Origin: Membranipora membranacea
Taxonomy: Eukaryota > Bryozoa > Gymnolaemata > Cheilostomatida > Membraniporidae
NCBI GenBank assembly: GCA_914767715.1
Contig: OU612074.1
Location: forward strand, 4,107,501-4,171,500
Direction of reading: 5' to 3'
DNA: 64,000 bases
The notes below the pieces were generated by a model. The model ran no database searches, was not told where the DNA came from, and was given only the letters and a program-made list of their open reading frames with translations. This document shows positions 48,601 to 57,839 of the stretch, piece after piece (the first letter of the stretch is position 1; each line of letters opens with the position of its first letter). Made by a program: the position numbers and the translations under genes.

Positions 48601-51600
48601 TATCCGAATGCACCAGCTAGGCATATGCCGACAAAAAGCCCCACAAATATACAGTAGGTACCGACCTCCTTACGGGCCTGGGCGCGGCGTTTGCTACCGC
48701 GATGAAACTCGGATCGTGCAACAATGACGTTAACAAGTCCAACTACTGAGCAAGGGATACAGCAGCAGCAGAGAGTGGCTATGGTACCGACACAGCACGC
48801 TCCTCCCCATGGGTCCTGATCCTCCTTGTCCTGTAAAACAAAGGCATACATTCATGTATTGTCTCTGCTAATTATTGGTCACTGATCTCATGACCAGTCA
48901 ACGCTTGTCTATACTTCCAGATCAGGCATGAAGGATTTACTTTACAAACCTTACAAGCAGGATTTACTGCAAATCTCAAAGCTAAAATGATAGATCAGTT
49001 GTATTGGCAATTATTTTGTCATTTAAATTTATTCCCTTGGCTTAATCCCACAGTAAAGCTATCCCTTGAAACCTGGAACTGAATGTCAGCTATATACATA
49101 TATATATATCCTGTTCAATATATATATAAAAAAAACCACAGCCATGTCCGGCTTCTACAAATCCCCTTTATTTACTCATTCCCTGGACATATGTTTTAGA
49201 AGCTGATCCTCAAATTTAAAGCTGTCATAACTTCATCAACATATTTTGTTCATTCTCTTAACCAAATAGCAACAGCATGATTGGAAAAAAAAAGATTTAT
49301 AAAACTGACTGGAGACTTAAGTTGTTGAAAATGGGGTTTGCTTAGCAGTACATGAAGTGGATACCAAGAAATTTGTCCTTGTCATCACAAGCAAAGGTTA
49401 CTGATTAATTTACTCTACCTTAATATCTAGTACTGCAGTGGTGCCTGCATGAACCTCTGGTGTTTTCATTCTCCTAACCACCGGATTTATTGGCCAATGC
49501 TCTCAGATCAGTCATTCGTTATTATTTCGTGTTATTCCATGATAGCCTTTACTTAATGAAGATTCTCAAATAACGCACATAAGTTGAATAACGTGGTGAA
49601 AACGCATTGTCCAACGCAATGTACAACTATTTATTGCAAAGAGAAGGCAAATCGATCAGCTTATTAGTTTTAATAATGCTATAACATTCCTGTTTAGATT
49701 AATGACAAGGCCACTTGCCAATAAATCAAAGTTATTTATATTTCTAGACGACTTGTGGAATAAATTGCCCATGTAATGAACAGGCACATTCATGACTGTG
49801 ACAGCGATATCTGCCGCTGCTTATATGTTTTATAGAAGATGACAAAAAATGATAATAAAATTCCTTGGTTACTGATGCTGAGATAGTCACTTCGACATAA
49901 TTTATTTTATTTATACTTGGTATAAAATGTTACATTGGACTGATAGTTTATTGCATAATTCTCATTTAAGTCGTAGTCAGCATTATTTATATAGGCAATC
50001 CAATTGTCCGAATCTCATCTCTGTAGTCGTAGTAAATGATAAGCATGTAGCCTACAACCAACCACAAGACAAAACCAGATAGACAGGCCAAGCTGGTCCA
50101 GCAACATGCTGAAGATCTGCGTCTCTCTGCAACTCGAAATATACCCTTGTTGTAATCAGCTTTTCCGGTTATAAAGTGCGTCATCCCGATATATGTACAT
50201 GGGCAGCAGAAGCAGAATAGCAGAGTGATCCAGGTGAAACAACTCTGACTGCGCCATGGGTTACTGTCGAGCGTCAAACTCTGTGTAAAAAGAAAGATTA
50301 TAAAGTGGGATGCACAGATACGAAGTGCTCGTAAGCAAATTTAAAACCTCTGTTTCTCAAAAACTGAAAAAAAGCTAAATTTCAAAATCGTCATGAGATC
50401 AACAATCAATTGCCCACCTCAGATGGTAGTATCGGCTTGGTCTCTATCTGAGGCATTGGTGCAATAGAGGCTGTTGATTTGACTCCTTTCATCATATCCT
50501 TCTCATTTGCCATCCCAATCGTCTGCTGCTGAGCCTTTATCAGCTCCTGTTGCTGCTGTATAACTGTCATGGTCAGGGAGGCCTTCTGTTTTGACGCAGT
50601 AGACTTAGGCGGCTGACCGTAACCTATATAGCTGTCCTGACGCTCTTGTGGTGCTCCTCCATATCCTGGCTGAGACTGGTATGGTGGTTGGGGATAGTAA
50701 GCTGCTGCTGATGGTCTAGCACCCCAGGGTTGTGTAGCAGGTCCAGCATACGTGACAGCTGACGAAGGCTGTGGTGCATATCCTGCGATGGATGGCCTTC
50801 CCCAGGGGTCGGTTGATGTGTAGGCTGGTGGAGCTGCAGGGTACATGCCGTAGCCTGAGGCCTGTGGTGCATAAGAAGGACTATAGCCCTGCTGGTCATA
50901 AGCTGCTGCCTGCCCGTAACCCATTTCTTGGTTGTAGCCTGCTGCTTGTCCATAGGCAGGATCTTGGCCATATGCGGCTGAAGTAGCATCATAAGATGGG
51001 TACCCAGAGGCATACGCAGGTTGTTGTGCTGCCCCTCCCTGAGCACCGTACTGCCAGTCAGCCATAGCTTCTGGTACAGTGTTCAGTGGTGGATTTGGTG
51101 CTCGAACGGGCTTCTTATCTCCTAAGCTGTAGATTGTATCATCACCTACCTCAAATAAAGTCACTGCTAATCTATCCGACTCAAAAGCGTTGGTCATAAC
51201 CTTTTACAAGGCTGGAGTCATGGACTGCTGTCCAACAGTTTTCTGAGACATTTGACTGAGCAATAGAAAGTCGTAAGGGAAAGGAAAACTTTGAATCAGC
51301 AATGTACTGAAATTCAGCTTGGCACTCAACAATGGCTTATGCAGGGAAACATTCTTTGGCACAGTGGTAGCATAATGTTGGTTGCCTGTTTGTCTTCATT
51401 TTCTGGCAAAAAATTGGTAATAGAGAGCACTAAAATTACTTACTTCACCCTCAGTTAGATAAACAGAGGTCAATTAAGTAACTATTGGGAAACTGTAATC
51501 CTCTTTATCGCTAATGCGGAACAATGCATTTTTATCTTTATTATCCACCCTGAAAGAAATGTTGTAATAAAAGACAAAAAAAAACAGAAATACACTACCG

Positions 51601-54600
51601 CAGACAATGCTTAGTTTTTTAAGCAAAAAAGTCCAATTTTCTCTCCCTCTAAACCTGGTCTAAAGCCAAGAAATTTGTTTGGTCATATTGAATATCATTA
51701 AAATTGAGCACTGCAGCTTTGCTTCATGTTTACTGAGCTTTTTAGCAGCTTCTCATCACGTCACACAGACCTAAATCTCACATTGTTATCCTCATCATTT
51801 TCGGCCTAGAGATAATCTAATCACTACATTACAACCTGGTCGTAAGGCCCATAAAACTTTATAATCTGGGGATTAATCCTATTCGCTACTTCCTTTTTCT
51901 CCGCCAGTATCGTCAATCATCTTCTTCACCAGGTCAAAAACAAAAACAAAATGGCAGGTAGTGCTAGATTCTCCCATCTCCACCTCAAATGCTCGTAGTT
52001 TAATACCCATCCCCCCCACTAGTAGTATGCCTACCCCCCCCCCCCCTCCCCCATTTCAGCCCTAATTTCTTTGGCGCATTATGGAGAACATCTGGCCAGG
52101 ATGTTATTGTCTGCCATATATATTAGTGTATATAAATGTAAACCATGTATTACTGTGATTTAAATATTATCATAGAATATATAAGTAGATATTTAAGGTT
52201 GAAGCTGTATTCTGTGTGATGTATGGAAAATCATGCAGTAAGATAACACCACAAGTCACTTCTGTCCGACTAACCACTGATATAACTACCATGTGGCTAT
52301 ATTTACTTTTTCTTTTAGCATAACTGGAAGCCTCGCAGAGAAAGCAGTGGACCCAAAACAATAAAGGAGGTTCGAGCAGAGGCTGCACTTGAGGCTCATG
52401 AGAGGCAGATGATGGTAAATTCGGCTCAGATACCAAACCGAGGCAGCCAGAGCCGAAACTTTGCACAGCCCAGGTACGATAGATTTGTAAAAATTGTTTG
52501 ATGTCAAGGAGGGTTAATTAAAGGAGATTGCCGCTCACAACTCTTCTATCACTAGCTGGAGTTGTTTTGCTAGGTAAAAGACCCTTTACCTGGTACATTA
52601 CCATGAGGATACATTATAATATCACTCTAACTATACTAGGCTCACAAGTCCCAGAACATTATGTCAAAGTTGCTACTTCCCCATTACTTTAATGGCACTT
52701 TTAAAAGACATTAATTTCGTAAAGTTATTTATGTGAAACAAACAAACTGCTCATAGGTAACCATCACTTTGGCTAAGAGCAGTATTTATAGTCAAGCAAG
52801 TTCCACAGGGCTTATTTTCCAACATGGCTGAATTATCTTAGCAGGGACATCATACTTCCCCCTCTTTTATGGAAGGCATCCATGAGTTGTCACTGTCTTG
52901 CAAGAACGACATATTTTGTCATCTTTTTAATTTGGTTTGGTTGCCATGGTTAATTGAAGGTAAATATCTCTACCTGTACAAGGAAATACTGTAAACAGTG
53001 CTCTTTTACGCCTCATTTTTCAATCAGTTTGTTCAAATGTTTCACCACTGGTGTTTTTTACATCAGTACTGTACAGGGGGAAGTTTCACCATTGGAACAT
53101 TCACATGATGCAATGAATGGTTCAAGCTGTTGCAAGACCCCGCTTCCGGATCATTGTGGTACGGTGCAATGAGATAAAGCGTTTAGTGTTAGAACTTTCC
53201 TGATGTTCAGCATATAGAGCTCAACATTGGGCAATTATAATCTAATCCATTGGTCTAGGTAACTGTTCAGCCAAAATCAGTGGACAGAATGATTTTTATC
53301 ATGGATGCTGAAAATTTAGACATATCAGTTTTTTCCCTCATTTACATGTGTCAGATTGTCTAGATCAGGGCATTAGTTTTGAGTGAAAAAAAAAATAACT
53401 CCTATTAATAACTATCCGTCTACTTTGCAGACCACAAAGAGGTGAACAGGATGGCTGGAATCAGGTAGGAGGTAGTATAAAGCCTCAGCGTATAGACCCC
53501 AGTAAGCTCAAGCTCAGCAAACCTACATTTGGGGCAAGTGACACAGTTCAACTCGGACCAGGTGCTGGATTCGGCAGTGGATCCAGCTGGGGTAAGGGAT
53601 CAGGCTCTGGAAAAAATACACCACCTCAACAAGAGGAACGTCCTAACACTCCAACCAATAGATTCTCCGTAAGTGCCTACAAAATGAGATAAATAGTTAC
53701 TGTTAAGTTTTAACTGTTCTCTGTTGTTTTGCAGAAGATCTTTTATTACTATAATATGCGTATTTTTCAATAGCTTATTATTGATGATTTTGGTGCACAG
53801 GGTTATGATGTGGATAGTAATTTACTCGAATCACTGATTGTGAGCAGTTCACATATTTTGGAGTGAGCACCTCCTCCCTTACCAAATATTCCTGTTTCAC
53901 TTGAGAACTTGAGAGCATAGATTGTGCGCTAATTGAACCATATGACACTGCGTGATTTGAATAAACTTAATCTTGTGAATTAAACATTTGCTGGACCAGG
54001 AAATAAATGTCAGTTCCAAATATATTATACCAGACTTTCTTCCAATCGTTGGCAGATAAAGTCAAAACCTAAGAAAAAAGTATGCTCCAATTGTGTGCCA
54101 GTTTTATAAAATAACATAGAACTATACCCTGTCAACGCAGATCCACAGGAACCCAATATGTTCACTTACGCTTTGATCTTCTTACTGACAGGCACTTAGC
54201 ATGGGTGGTGATCGAGATGCAGGTAGAGATGAGAGATCTAGGTCAGGTCAGAGGTTACCTACTGGTAGGAATAGTATGGGCCGAGGTAGAGGTGGTCGAA
54301 TGAATATCACTCCACGTGGCTCCATGGAGAAAGACAGGTAAGTTGTCTGCTTTTGATTTCTCATCGAGGTGACCAAAGCTTAGGAAACTAGCTTTAAATC
54401 GTAATTAATGGATATGGGGTAGAACCTTATTTTGCCAAACCATTATCATGACTCACAGATGCACACATGTTCTAAGTTCTGGAGGCTCACTGAGGGCATT
54501 CTATCAGTTTTCGCCATCAAGAAATACCATCTTATCCCTGCTCTATGTTTACTTCAGATCTAGTGCACTAGCAGCTGCACGACAGTTCTCTAGACCAGGA

Positions 54601-57163
54601 ACTGGCGGTCCTGGTTCTCGTGGTGCTTCCAGAGAGAGTAGCGTTGAGGGGCGCGGTATGAGGACACCGACCCCTACCAGACAGGGTGCCTCAGCTGGAG
54701 GATCTAGGGCTGCTGCTCCTGCTGTCAAACAGCTAAGTAGAGATGAATGGAGTCAGAAGATGGGTTCTATAATAGATGAGTTCATCCACACCAAAGACCT
54801 TAAAGTGAGTCTGCACAAGCTTTACCGACCTTGGTTTGGCCATTAATGTTTACACCTCACCTTGCATTCTTATGCAATTATTCTGAAGTGCCTAAAAATG
54901 AGTTTCCAATCTTGTCACATCAAGGTTAAGCTAACAACTGCCAAGTACTCTGCGATGGCATGCAAACATAAAGTTATATCAAGCTTTGATTTTCATCTGA
55001 ACACAGCCATTTGTAGCCAACTTGCTGGCACAGAGCTCGATGATAAAGGTGGATGATAATATTTGTGTTCAAACTTCTGATTGAGGTAGATGTTGCATAT
55101 CAGGTAACCCCACGGCCCTGAACTACAACGATAATAACCTAAATCGCAAATAATTAAATGACTCACTTCTCTTTGTAGGAAGCCATTGAATGTGTTAAGG
55201 AGATAGGAACACAGTCTAGTGCTGAATTACTAACAGAAAGTTCGATCAACCATACATTAGAACGATCTTCTCAGGCCCGCAAAGCCTCTGGACAATTACT
55301 AGCCGAACTTATCAAAGTAAACTTATTAACATTGGACGATCACATGAAGGGACTAAGCTCTGTCATAGAATTTGCTGATGATCTGGCCATAGATATACCC
55401 AATGTGTGGCAATATTTCGGAGAGCTAATATCACCGACGTTTATGCACGCCAAGGTTCCGCTAGCAAAGCTGGTGGATGTCTGTAGCCCTCTATTATCTT
55501 TAGGAAAATCTGCTAAACTGGCTGCTGCAATACTAGAGGAAGCTAGTCATAGCATAGTAAGATATCTTGTTATTTGCTTTTAATTTCAACAGCAGTTGTA
55601 TATTTTTCTTGCATTAGTTCAAAGTTAGATATTTGAGTTTTGCTCCCCTGCTAATCACATACAGTCGCTGATGGTAAAAGATACCTGATAGCTCGTAATG
55701 ATTCAGCCTTGGATTGTTTCTGATTTGCGTAAACATCTTCTCAGATAACCTCGTCAAGCATATCGTGACCTACTTTGGTCCACTTGGCTCTGAGGCAAAC
55801 TTACTAAGGCTTTCCTGATTTTGTAGGGTCATATAGAATTAGGTAAACAATGGAATGACAGCAATCTAAAGTGGTCTTCGTTCCTCTCAGCTGAAGAAGA
55901 TGAGAAGGAATTCATCAAATCTAATGTAAGTATTATTACATAACACTATTTAATTTTCTCTTGAAATCACCTCAAAGTTCTTGGAAAGAGGTAGAAATGA
56001 AGTGGGCTGCAACTGATCATTTTGTTGTTGAGAGATGTAAGAGTATATGTCACTATCTACAAAATGATTGATTAGTATTTATCACCATTGTGATGTGTTC
56101 ACCACAATGATGCCTTTTCCTACTTGTTATCTTAAGAAACTAGAGTACACATTATCAGACACAGTAGCCAAGAGTACATCATCAGCCTCACGCCAAACTT
56201 CCTCAGAGGATATCAGTGAAACTCTGAATAAGTTATTACTGATAGACTCAGCACCCAACGAGACTGTCTTTGACTGGATCGATGGTAACCTGACGGCTGA
56301 GAAACGAAAAGAACCCAACTTCATAAGATCTCTAACTCAAACAGTCGCCAAAGCTTGCATCAGTGAGTTTTCAACCATCTTGGCTACTGAAGTAAAAATT
56401 CCTGGCATAGATAGTGTGTGAATCATGATTTGCCAATCATTGTTTAGATTTGATTCACTAAACAGCCTCTAACCACCCTGAAAAACAGCTATCAAGAGAT
56501 TTATTTACTCTTTACTGACCATAATGTTGATGCTATACTTAGTTCCTCCTTGTAGTTCAACTTTTTTCAAGGTCGCATCATTTTATAACATGTGCTTTTT
56601 ATTACAGAATCTAGCGAGTTGCAAGAGGAGACTTTGAAGAATCGTGCTCCCATGTTATTGAAGTATTACGACAGCAAACCCGACACAGAGTTGGCTGCTC
56701 TCAATGCACTAGAGGAATTAATGGATGAGCTGCAACACCCTTCCAGTAAGTCCATAAATAAATAAGTCAGCACATTGGAAAATGCAGCAACCTAACCTTG
56801 TTTTGTTTTGTCATTTTTATCAGAACTATGCACGGCACAAGAATCACTTGAACTGTCATGGATGTGTTAAGCTGTGATGTATCTGGCATCAACCATGCCT
56901 CCATATATATAGGCTCCTCATCCGCAATTCTAACTGAAGCTACAGAGATGATCTCACTGCCCCCACTGTATTATGTCGTATTATCAATCTATTACATATT
57001 TTATCGTTTTATTTTAGAATTGCTCAGCGATATATGTTATGCTCTCTCTGAAGAAGAGTTGATATCAGACGATTCATTCTTTGACTGGGAGAAAAATAGT
57101 AAAAATGGAATAGCTATCAAATCTGTATCACAATTCTTCCAATGGTTACGGACTTCTGATTAA
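18617..57163 (+). CDS. EIF4G: Eukaryotic translation initiation factor 4G, full length, 26 coding exons
   Basis: Scaffold of the cap-binding complex eIF4F: bridges PABP, eIF4E, eIF4A and the 43S ribosome in the cytoplasm. Exons: 18617-18646, 19062-19214, 24349-24442, 25659-25981, 26297-26503, 26860-27066, 27261-27365, 27634-28065, 28572-28836, 29128-29342, 29585-29644, 30255-30383, 30752-30898, 31655-31780, 33956-34182, 38075-38231, 38968-39081, 52319-52473, 53431-53668, 54192-54337, 54558-54804, 55179-55556, 55827-55925, 56137-56362, 56608-56745, 57018-57163. Every junction is GT-AG and phase-compatible, and the total (4,764 nt) is divisible by three: 1,587 aa, near human eIF4G1 (about 1,600). 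Order: Q/P-rich N-terminus, KRERK PABP-region motif (205-209), eIF4E-binding YDRDFLM (619-625), MIF4G (about 741-997), linker, MA3 (about 1235-1390), W2 (about 1419-1587). The start has an in-frame stop just upstream; translation could also begin at the ATG at 19071. Whether the gene corresponds to vertebrate 4G1 or 4G3 cannot be said; p97/DAP5 is excluded by the eIF4E site. Confidence 0.95.
19215..24348 (+). other. eIF4G intron 2 (5.1 kb)
   Basis: No nested gene recognised on either strand. Contains a tandem repeat of an 11-mer (ATGTTCACATT, about three copies at 21551-21586) and a perfect 20-bp palindrome GTAAGGATATATATCCTTAC at 23760-23779. Confidence 0.6.
24534..24900 (+). repeat. tRNA-derived SINE or tRNA pseudogene
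   Basis: A perfect A box TAGCTCAGTTGG (24541-24552) and a good B box GGTTTGAATCC (24595-24605) are spaced 54 bases start to start, about 10 more than in an intronless tRNA. The T stem does not pair (TAAGG against CCCGC) and no 7-bp acceptor stem closes, so it is not a working tRNA. A longer unrelated body follows, as in tRNA-headed SINEs; its 3' end is not defined. Sits in eIF4G intron 3. Confidence 0.55.
25949..25978 (+). other. PAM2-like PABP-binding motif in eIF4G exon 4
   Basis: Residues [10 protein letters not shown] fit the N-x-x-A-x-x-F-x-P core of PAM2 peptides that bind the MLLE domain of PABP, though the usual Leu before Asn is Pro. It lies directly before the exon carrying KRERK. 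Function is inferred from pattern only. Confidence 0.4.
26309..26323 (+). other. KRERK motif of the eIF4G N-terminal conserved region
   Basis: The exon begins [17 protein letters not shown]. The same KRERK followed by a charged I-x-x-P context occurs in the N-terminal part of animal eIF4G1. It anchors the assignment of this low-complexity N-terminal half to eIF4G. Confidence 0.7.
27634..28836 (+). other. eIF4G Pro/Ser/Lys-rich disordered exons
   Basis: Exons 27634-28065 and 28572-28836 encode a low-complexity region rich in P, S, T, K, E and A, with no domain. It links the PABP-region motifs to the eIF4E-binding site, as in other animal eIF4Gs where this part is poorly conserved. Confidence 0.75.
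29004..29022. repeat. (TA)n microsatellite
   Basis: About nine TA units in the eIF4G intron just upstream of the eIF4E-binding exon. Confidence 0.85.
29166..29186 (+). other. eIF4E-binding motif YDRDFLM
   Basis: Matches the canonical YxxxxL-Phi helix that docks on the dorsal face of eIF4E; the human counterpart is YDREFLL. The preceding PLNPEGKK is also conserved in position. Confidence 0.95.
30963..31080. mobile_element. Short TIR element, family C copy 2
   Basis: The left arm ATCAAGTATAATCCAATTTGC pairs with the right arm GCAAGTTGGATCAAACTTTAT. About 118 bp, non-coding, in an eIF4G intron inside the MIF4G region. Confidence 0.55.
31781..33739 (+). other. eIF4G intron between MIF4G exons 2 and 3
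   Basis: No nested gene. A tandem repeat of CAGTGATGTCTCAAAATATA-type units (three copies plus a partial one) occupies 32302-32380. The hairpin at 33740-33823 lies in the last 220 bases of this intron. Confidence 0.6.
33740..33823. ncRNA. 84-nt hairpin, pre-miRNA-like
   Basis: CAGTCAAGCTGTCATGTCAAGTT pairs with its near-complement AACTTAACATGACAGCTTGACTG with one mismatch. Flanking GGTACCCTTC / GAAGGAACC extends the stem to about 36 bases around a ~12-base loop. Size and pairing fit an intronic microRNA precursor; a very short MITE cannot be excluded. Confidence 0.4.
34198..34312. mobile_element. Short TIR element, family C copy 3
   Basis: The left arm GATCAAGCATGATCCAATTTG pairs with the right arm CAAATTGGATCAAACTTGTT. 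The interior is GC-richer than its surroundings (GAGCCGCGCGGGCTC is itself palindromic). It starts 15 bases after the exon 33956-34182 donor. Confidence 0.55.
36575..36605 (+). repeat. tRNA 3'-half-like fragment
   Basis: CTGGG-GTTCAAGT-CCCGG forms a good T arm containing a perfect B box (36583-36593) and is followed by CCGCGGCA. No matching D arm or 5' acceptor strand is found upstream, so this is a fragment, probably SINE-derived. Confidence 0.35.
39587..39853 (-). CDS. Cys-rich open frame of unknown function, possible 3' exon or decayed gene
   Basis: An open frame without ATG encodes about 88 residues. It has a C-x2-C-x7-C-x2-C pattern (CVQC...CEAC) followed by a conserved-looking YHEAKFKEY stretch and further Cys, and ends at TAA (39587). 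Residue composition and the paired Cys look like a real zinc-binding segment rather than a chance frame. A possible acceptor (ctccatag) ends at 39833, which would make it a terminal exon entered in phase 1. No upstream exon was identified. I do not recognise the family; it may be a relic. Confidence 0.35.
   Translation of the reverse strand, partial: SLALYSIVSVPFVFHEEKEALAYITTVPTSCVQCCQDATGFVCEACNSVFLYHEAKFKEYVAKQYSFYGLCQAVYAWRCLRDHAKYKV
40269..41237 (-). CDS. CD225/dispanin membrane protein A with His/Tyr-rich repeat tail
   Basis: Two coding exons, 41237-41091 and 40919-40269, phase-0 GT-AG junction, 265 aa. An acceptor 11 bases before the ATG implies a non-coding first exon. The cytosolic-type N-tail ends with ISVIS...TTVDMSP, shared with gene B. 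CD225 core: hydrophobic segment 1 at about 61-88 beginning [12 protein letters not shown], basic loop with [14 protein letters not shown], hydrophobic segment 2 at about 111-140. The tail (149-254) is seven degenerate ~16-residue repeats, typical unit [14 protein letters not shown]. Known CD225 proteins (IFITM, PRRT, TUSC5) act in membrane fusion, trafficking or antiviral restriction; which applies here is unknown. In this fold the C-tail is usually extracellular or luminal. Aligns without gaps to gene B through the membrane module (Trp60 in both). Confidence 0.87.
41240..45365 (-). other. Space between CD225 genes A and B, no further gene recognised
   Basis: A 4.1-kb stretch that should carry the gene A promoter and non-coding exon and the gene B 3' UTR. 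I searched both strands for the W-x-C...G-L-V...basic-loop signature of the neighbours and found no fifth copy. Confidence 0.5.
45366..47298 (-). CDS. CD225/dispanin membrane protein B with long acidic Ser/Thr-rich tail
   Basis: Two coding exons, 47298-47164 and 47003-45366, phase 0, 590 aa. An acceptor lies one base before the ATG, so a 5' UTR exon is likely. The N-tail carries ISFIS...TTVDMTP. The CD225 core begins [12 protein letters not shown] at residue 60 and continues [12 protein letters not shown], basic loop (KRKRQAK) and hydrophobic segment 2 (about 111-140). The ~450-residue tail is dominated by S, T, E and D with many TT/SS pairs. It includes short tandem units (TTSSNFE repeated) and two long related blocks near 389-425 and 447-487, each containing STTDN-x-EVIEE and NTGEI. 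That composition suggests a rigid, probably O-glycosylated, strongly anionic stalk if luminal or extracellular. Most CD225 proteins are 100-350 aa, so the tail is unusual. No second domain recognised. Confidence 0.87.
48291..49469 (-). CDS. CD225/dispanin membrane protein C with Thr/Pro-rich tail
   Basis: Two coding exons, 49469-49419 (17 residues only) and 48830-48291, phase 0, 196 aa. An acceptor-like AG lies four bases before the ATG. The tiny first exon ends TTAVLDIK, a reduced form of the TTVDM-x-P end of exons in A and B. CD225 core: DPWGG at 23-27, a very Cys-rich first hydrophobic segment ([16 protein letters not shown]), [11 protein letters not shown], basic loop, second hydrophobic segment (about 75-97). 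The tail (about 133-196) is mucin-like: Thr and Pro with regularly spaced Arg/Lys. The clustered Cys near the first segment resemble palmitoylated Cys in IFITM proteins (inference). Confidence 0.83.
49987..51197 (-). CDS. CD225/dispanin membrane protein D with Tyr/Gly/Gln/Pro-rich prion-like N-terminus
   Basis: Two exons, 51197-50418 and 50280-49987, phase-0 GT-AG junction, 357 aa. An in-frame stop three codons before the ATG fixes the start. Residues about 48-205 are low complexity, rich in Y, G, Q, A, P and S with repeated GYGQ/AYGQ/YDQQ/PAYGQ words, like FET-type or dispanin proline-rich N-termini. A short Gln/Lys stretch (about 206-225) could form a helix. The CD225 module fills the last exon: DSNPW, Cys-rich hydrophobic segment 1 ([17 protein letters not shown]), loop TGKADYNKG...AERRRS, segment 2 ([17 protein letters not shown]). 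Unlike A-C there is essentially no C-tail; the extension is at the N-terminal, presumably cytosolic, side. First gene of the cluster in transcription order. Confidence 0.87.
51200..52318 (-). other. Upstream flank of CD225 gene D inside the eIF4G intron
   Basis: No exon recognised. Should contain the promoter of gene D. Includes a C-rich run (about 52034-52046). Confidence 0.45.
52319..54804 (+). other. eIF4G linker exons between MIF4G and MA3
   Basis: Exons 52319-52473, 53431-53668, 54192-54337 and 54558-54804. [18 protein letters not shown] and the following DGWN and [11 protein letters not shown] match the conserved post-MIF4G segment of animal eIF4G. The rest is Gly/Ser/Arg-rich (RGRGGR), compatible with RNA contact. 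Confidence 0.85.
55179..55925 (+). other. eIF4G MA3 (HEAT-2) domain exons
   Basis: Begins at [16 protein letters not shown] in the preceding exon and continues through [20 protein letters not shown]-type helices and [10 protein letters not shown] to [12 protein letters not shown]. This is the second eIF4A-binding HEAT domain. Confidence 0.88.
56137..57163 (+). other. eIF4G W2 (HEAT-3) domain exons
   Basis: Exons 56137-56362, 56608-56745 and 57018-57163 encode a C-terminal W2 domain ending [11 protein letters not shown]...SVSQFFQWL. The aromatic/acidic boxes match the Mnk-kinase-binding end of animal eIF4G. Presence of W2 marks a metazoan-type protein, since yeast eIF4G lacks it. Confidence 0.88.
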
Positions 57164-57199
57164 ACGGCTTAGTTTCTTCAAATTACTGTATGAAATACT

Positions 57200-57288
57200 G
57201 AGTTGGGAGTACAATACGGAATGTTCTTCAGAACACTGACATTTGTATTCCCCAAAGTTTTCCATATGTGGAGGAAAACTCCCAACTC
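57200..57288 (+). promoter_or_regulatory. Structured hairpin in the proximal eIF4G 3' UTR
   Basis: GAGTTGGGAGT at 57200-57210 pairs perfectly with ACTCCCAACTC at 57278-57288. An inner hairpin AGTTTTCC...GGAAAACT shares the 3' side, and TGTTCTTCAGAACA is palindromic between them. It starts 37 bases after the stop codon. It may be an RNA element or a small foldback insertion. Confidence 0.5.
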
Positions 57289-57822
57289 TTACTGAGCAAC
57301 TTGGAATGGTGCTATAAGCTTACCATTACAACCAATATTATTATCAATATGTTATATGATGATAATCTATGAATTCTGTCAATTTATGAAGTTTTTTTGT
57401 CTGAATTTATTCCTTGATGAAGCCTCCTAATCTATATTCAGGCTCATTTCTGCCCTATAATATAGCAAACATGAACTTTTTTCCAGGGGCACCAAACAAA
57501 ATGTGGGGAAAACTTCCATACAGGGAGGTAATGTCCCACAAAATGAGGTAAGCTCTGACTGAAGGGGTCAAATGCTATAACCTCAGGCCCTCTGCATGGT
57601 ATTTTGATTTTGGGAGAAAGCATGCACTGAATAGTAATTTATTTTCAGTTAAATATTATTATATAACTGATATGGATAGTATTTCACACGATTTAAACAT
57701 AGACTGTTGATGTTGTTGCTCCTATAAATAATGATGCAGAGATTATGTCTATGGCTGAACTGTAATGCACAGTTTGTGTGTGACTGATGTATATTATACT
57801 GTATTCAATTATATTATTATAA

Positions 57823-57828
57823 AATAAA
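57823..57828 (+). terminator. Polyadenylation signal AATAAA, likely end of eIF4G mRNA
   Basis: First clear AATAAA downstream of the eIF4G stop, giving a 3' UTR of roughly 680 bases. Confidence 0.5.
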
Positions 57829-57839
57829 AACAATGATCC

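Larger units (their letters stand above)
39082..52318 (+). other. 13.2-kb eIF4G intron hosting an antisense CD225 gene cluster
   Basis: Bounded by donor GTGAGT after the last MIF4G exon and acceptor tcttttag before the exon starting HNWKPRRES. The flanking exons join in phase 0, and the protein reads across with the same order as human eIF4G1. All four nested genes run on the minus strand. Confidence 0.9.

Noticed and set aside
50624-51046. 140-residue minus-strand frame overlapping gene D exon 1
   Set aside because: An out-of-frame shadow of the Tyr/Gly/Gln-rich exon; the frame ending in phase 0 at the donor is the coding one.
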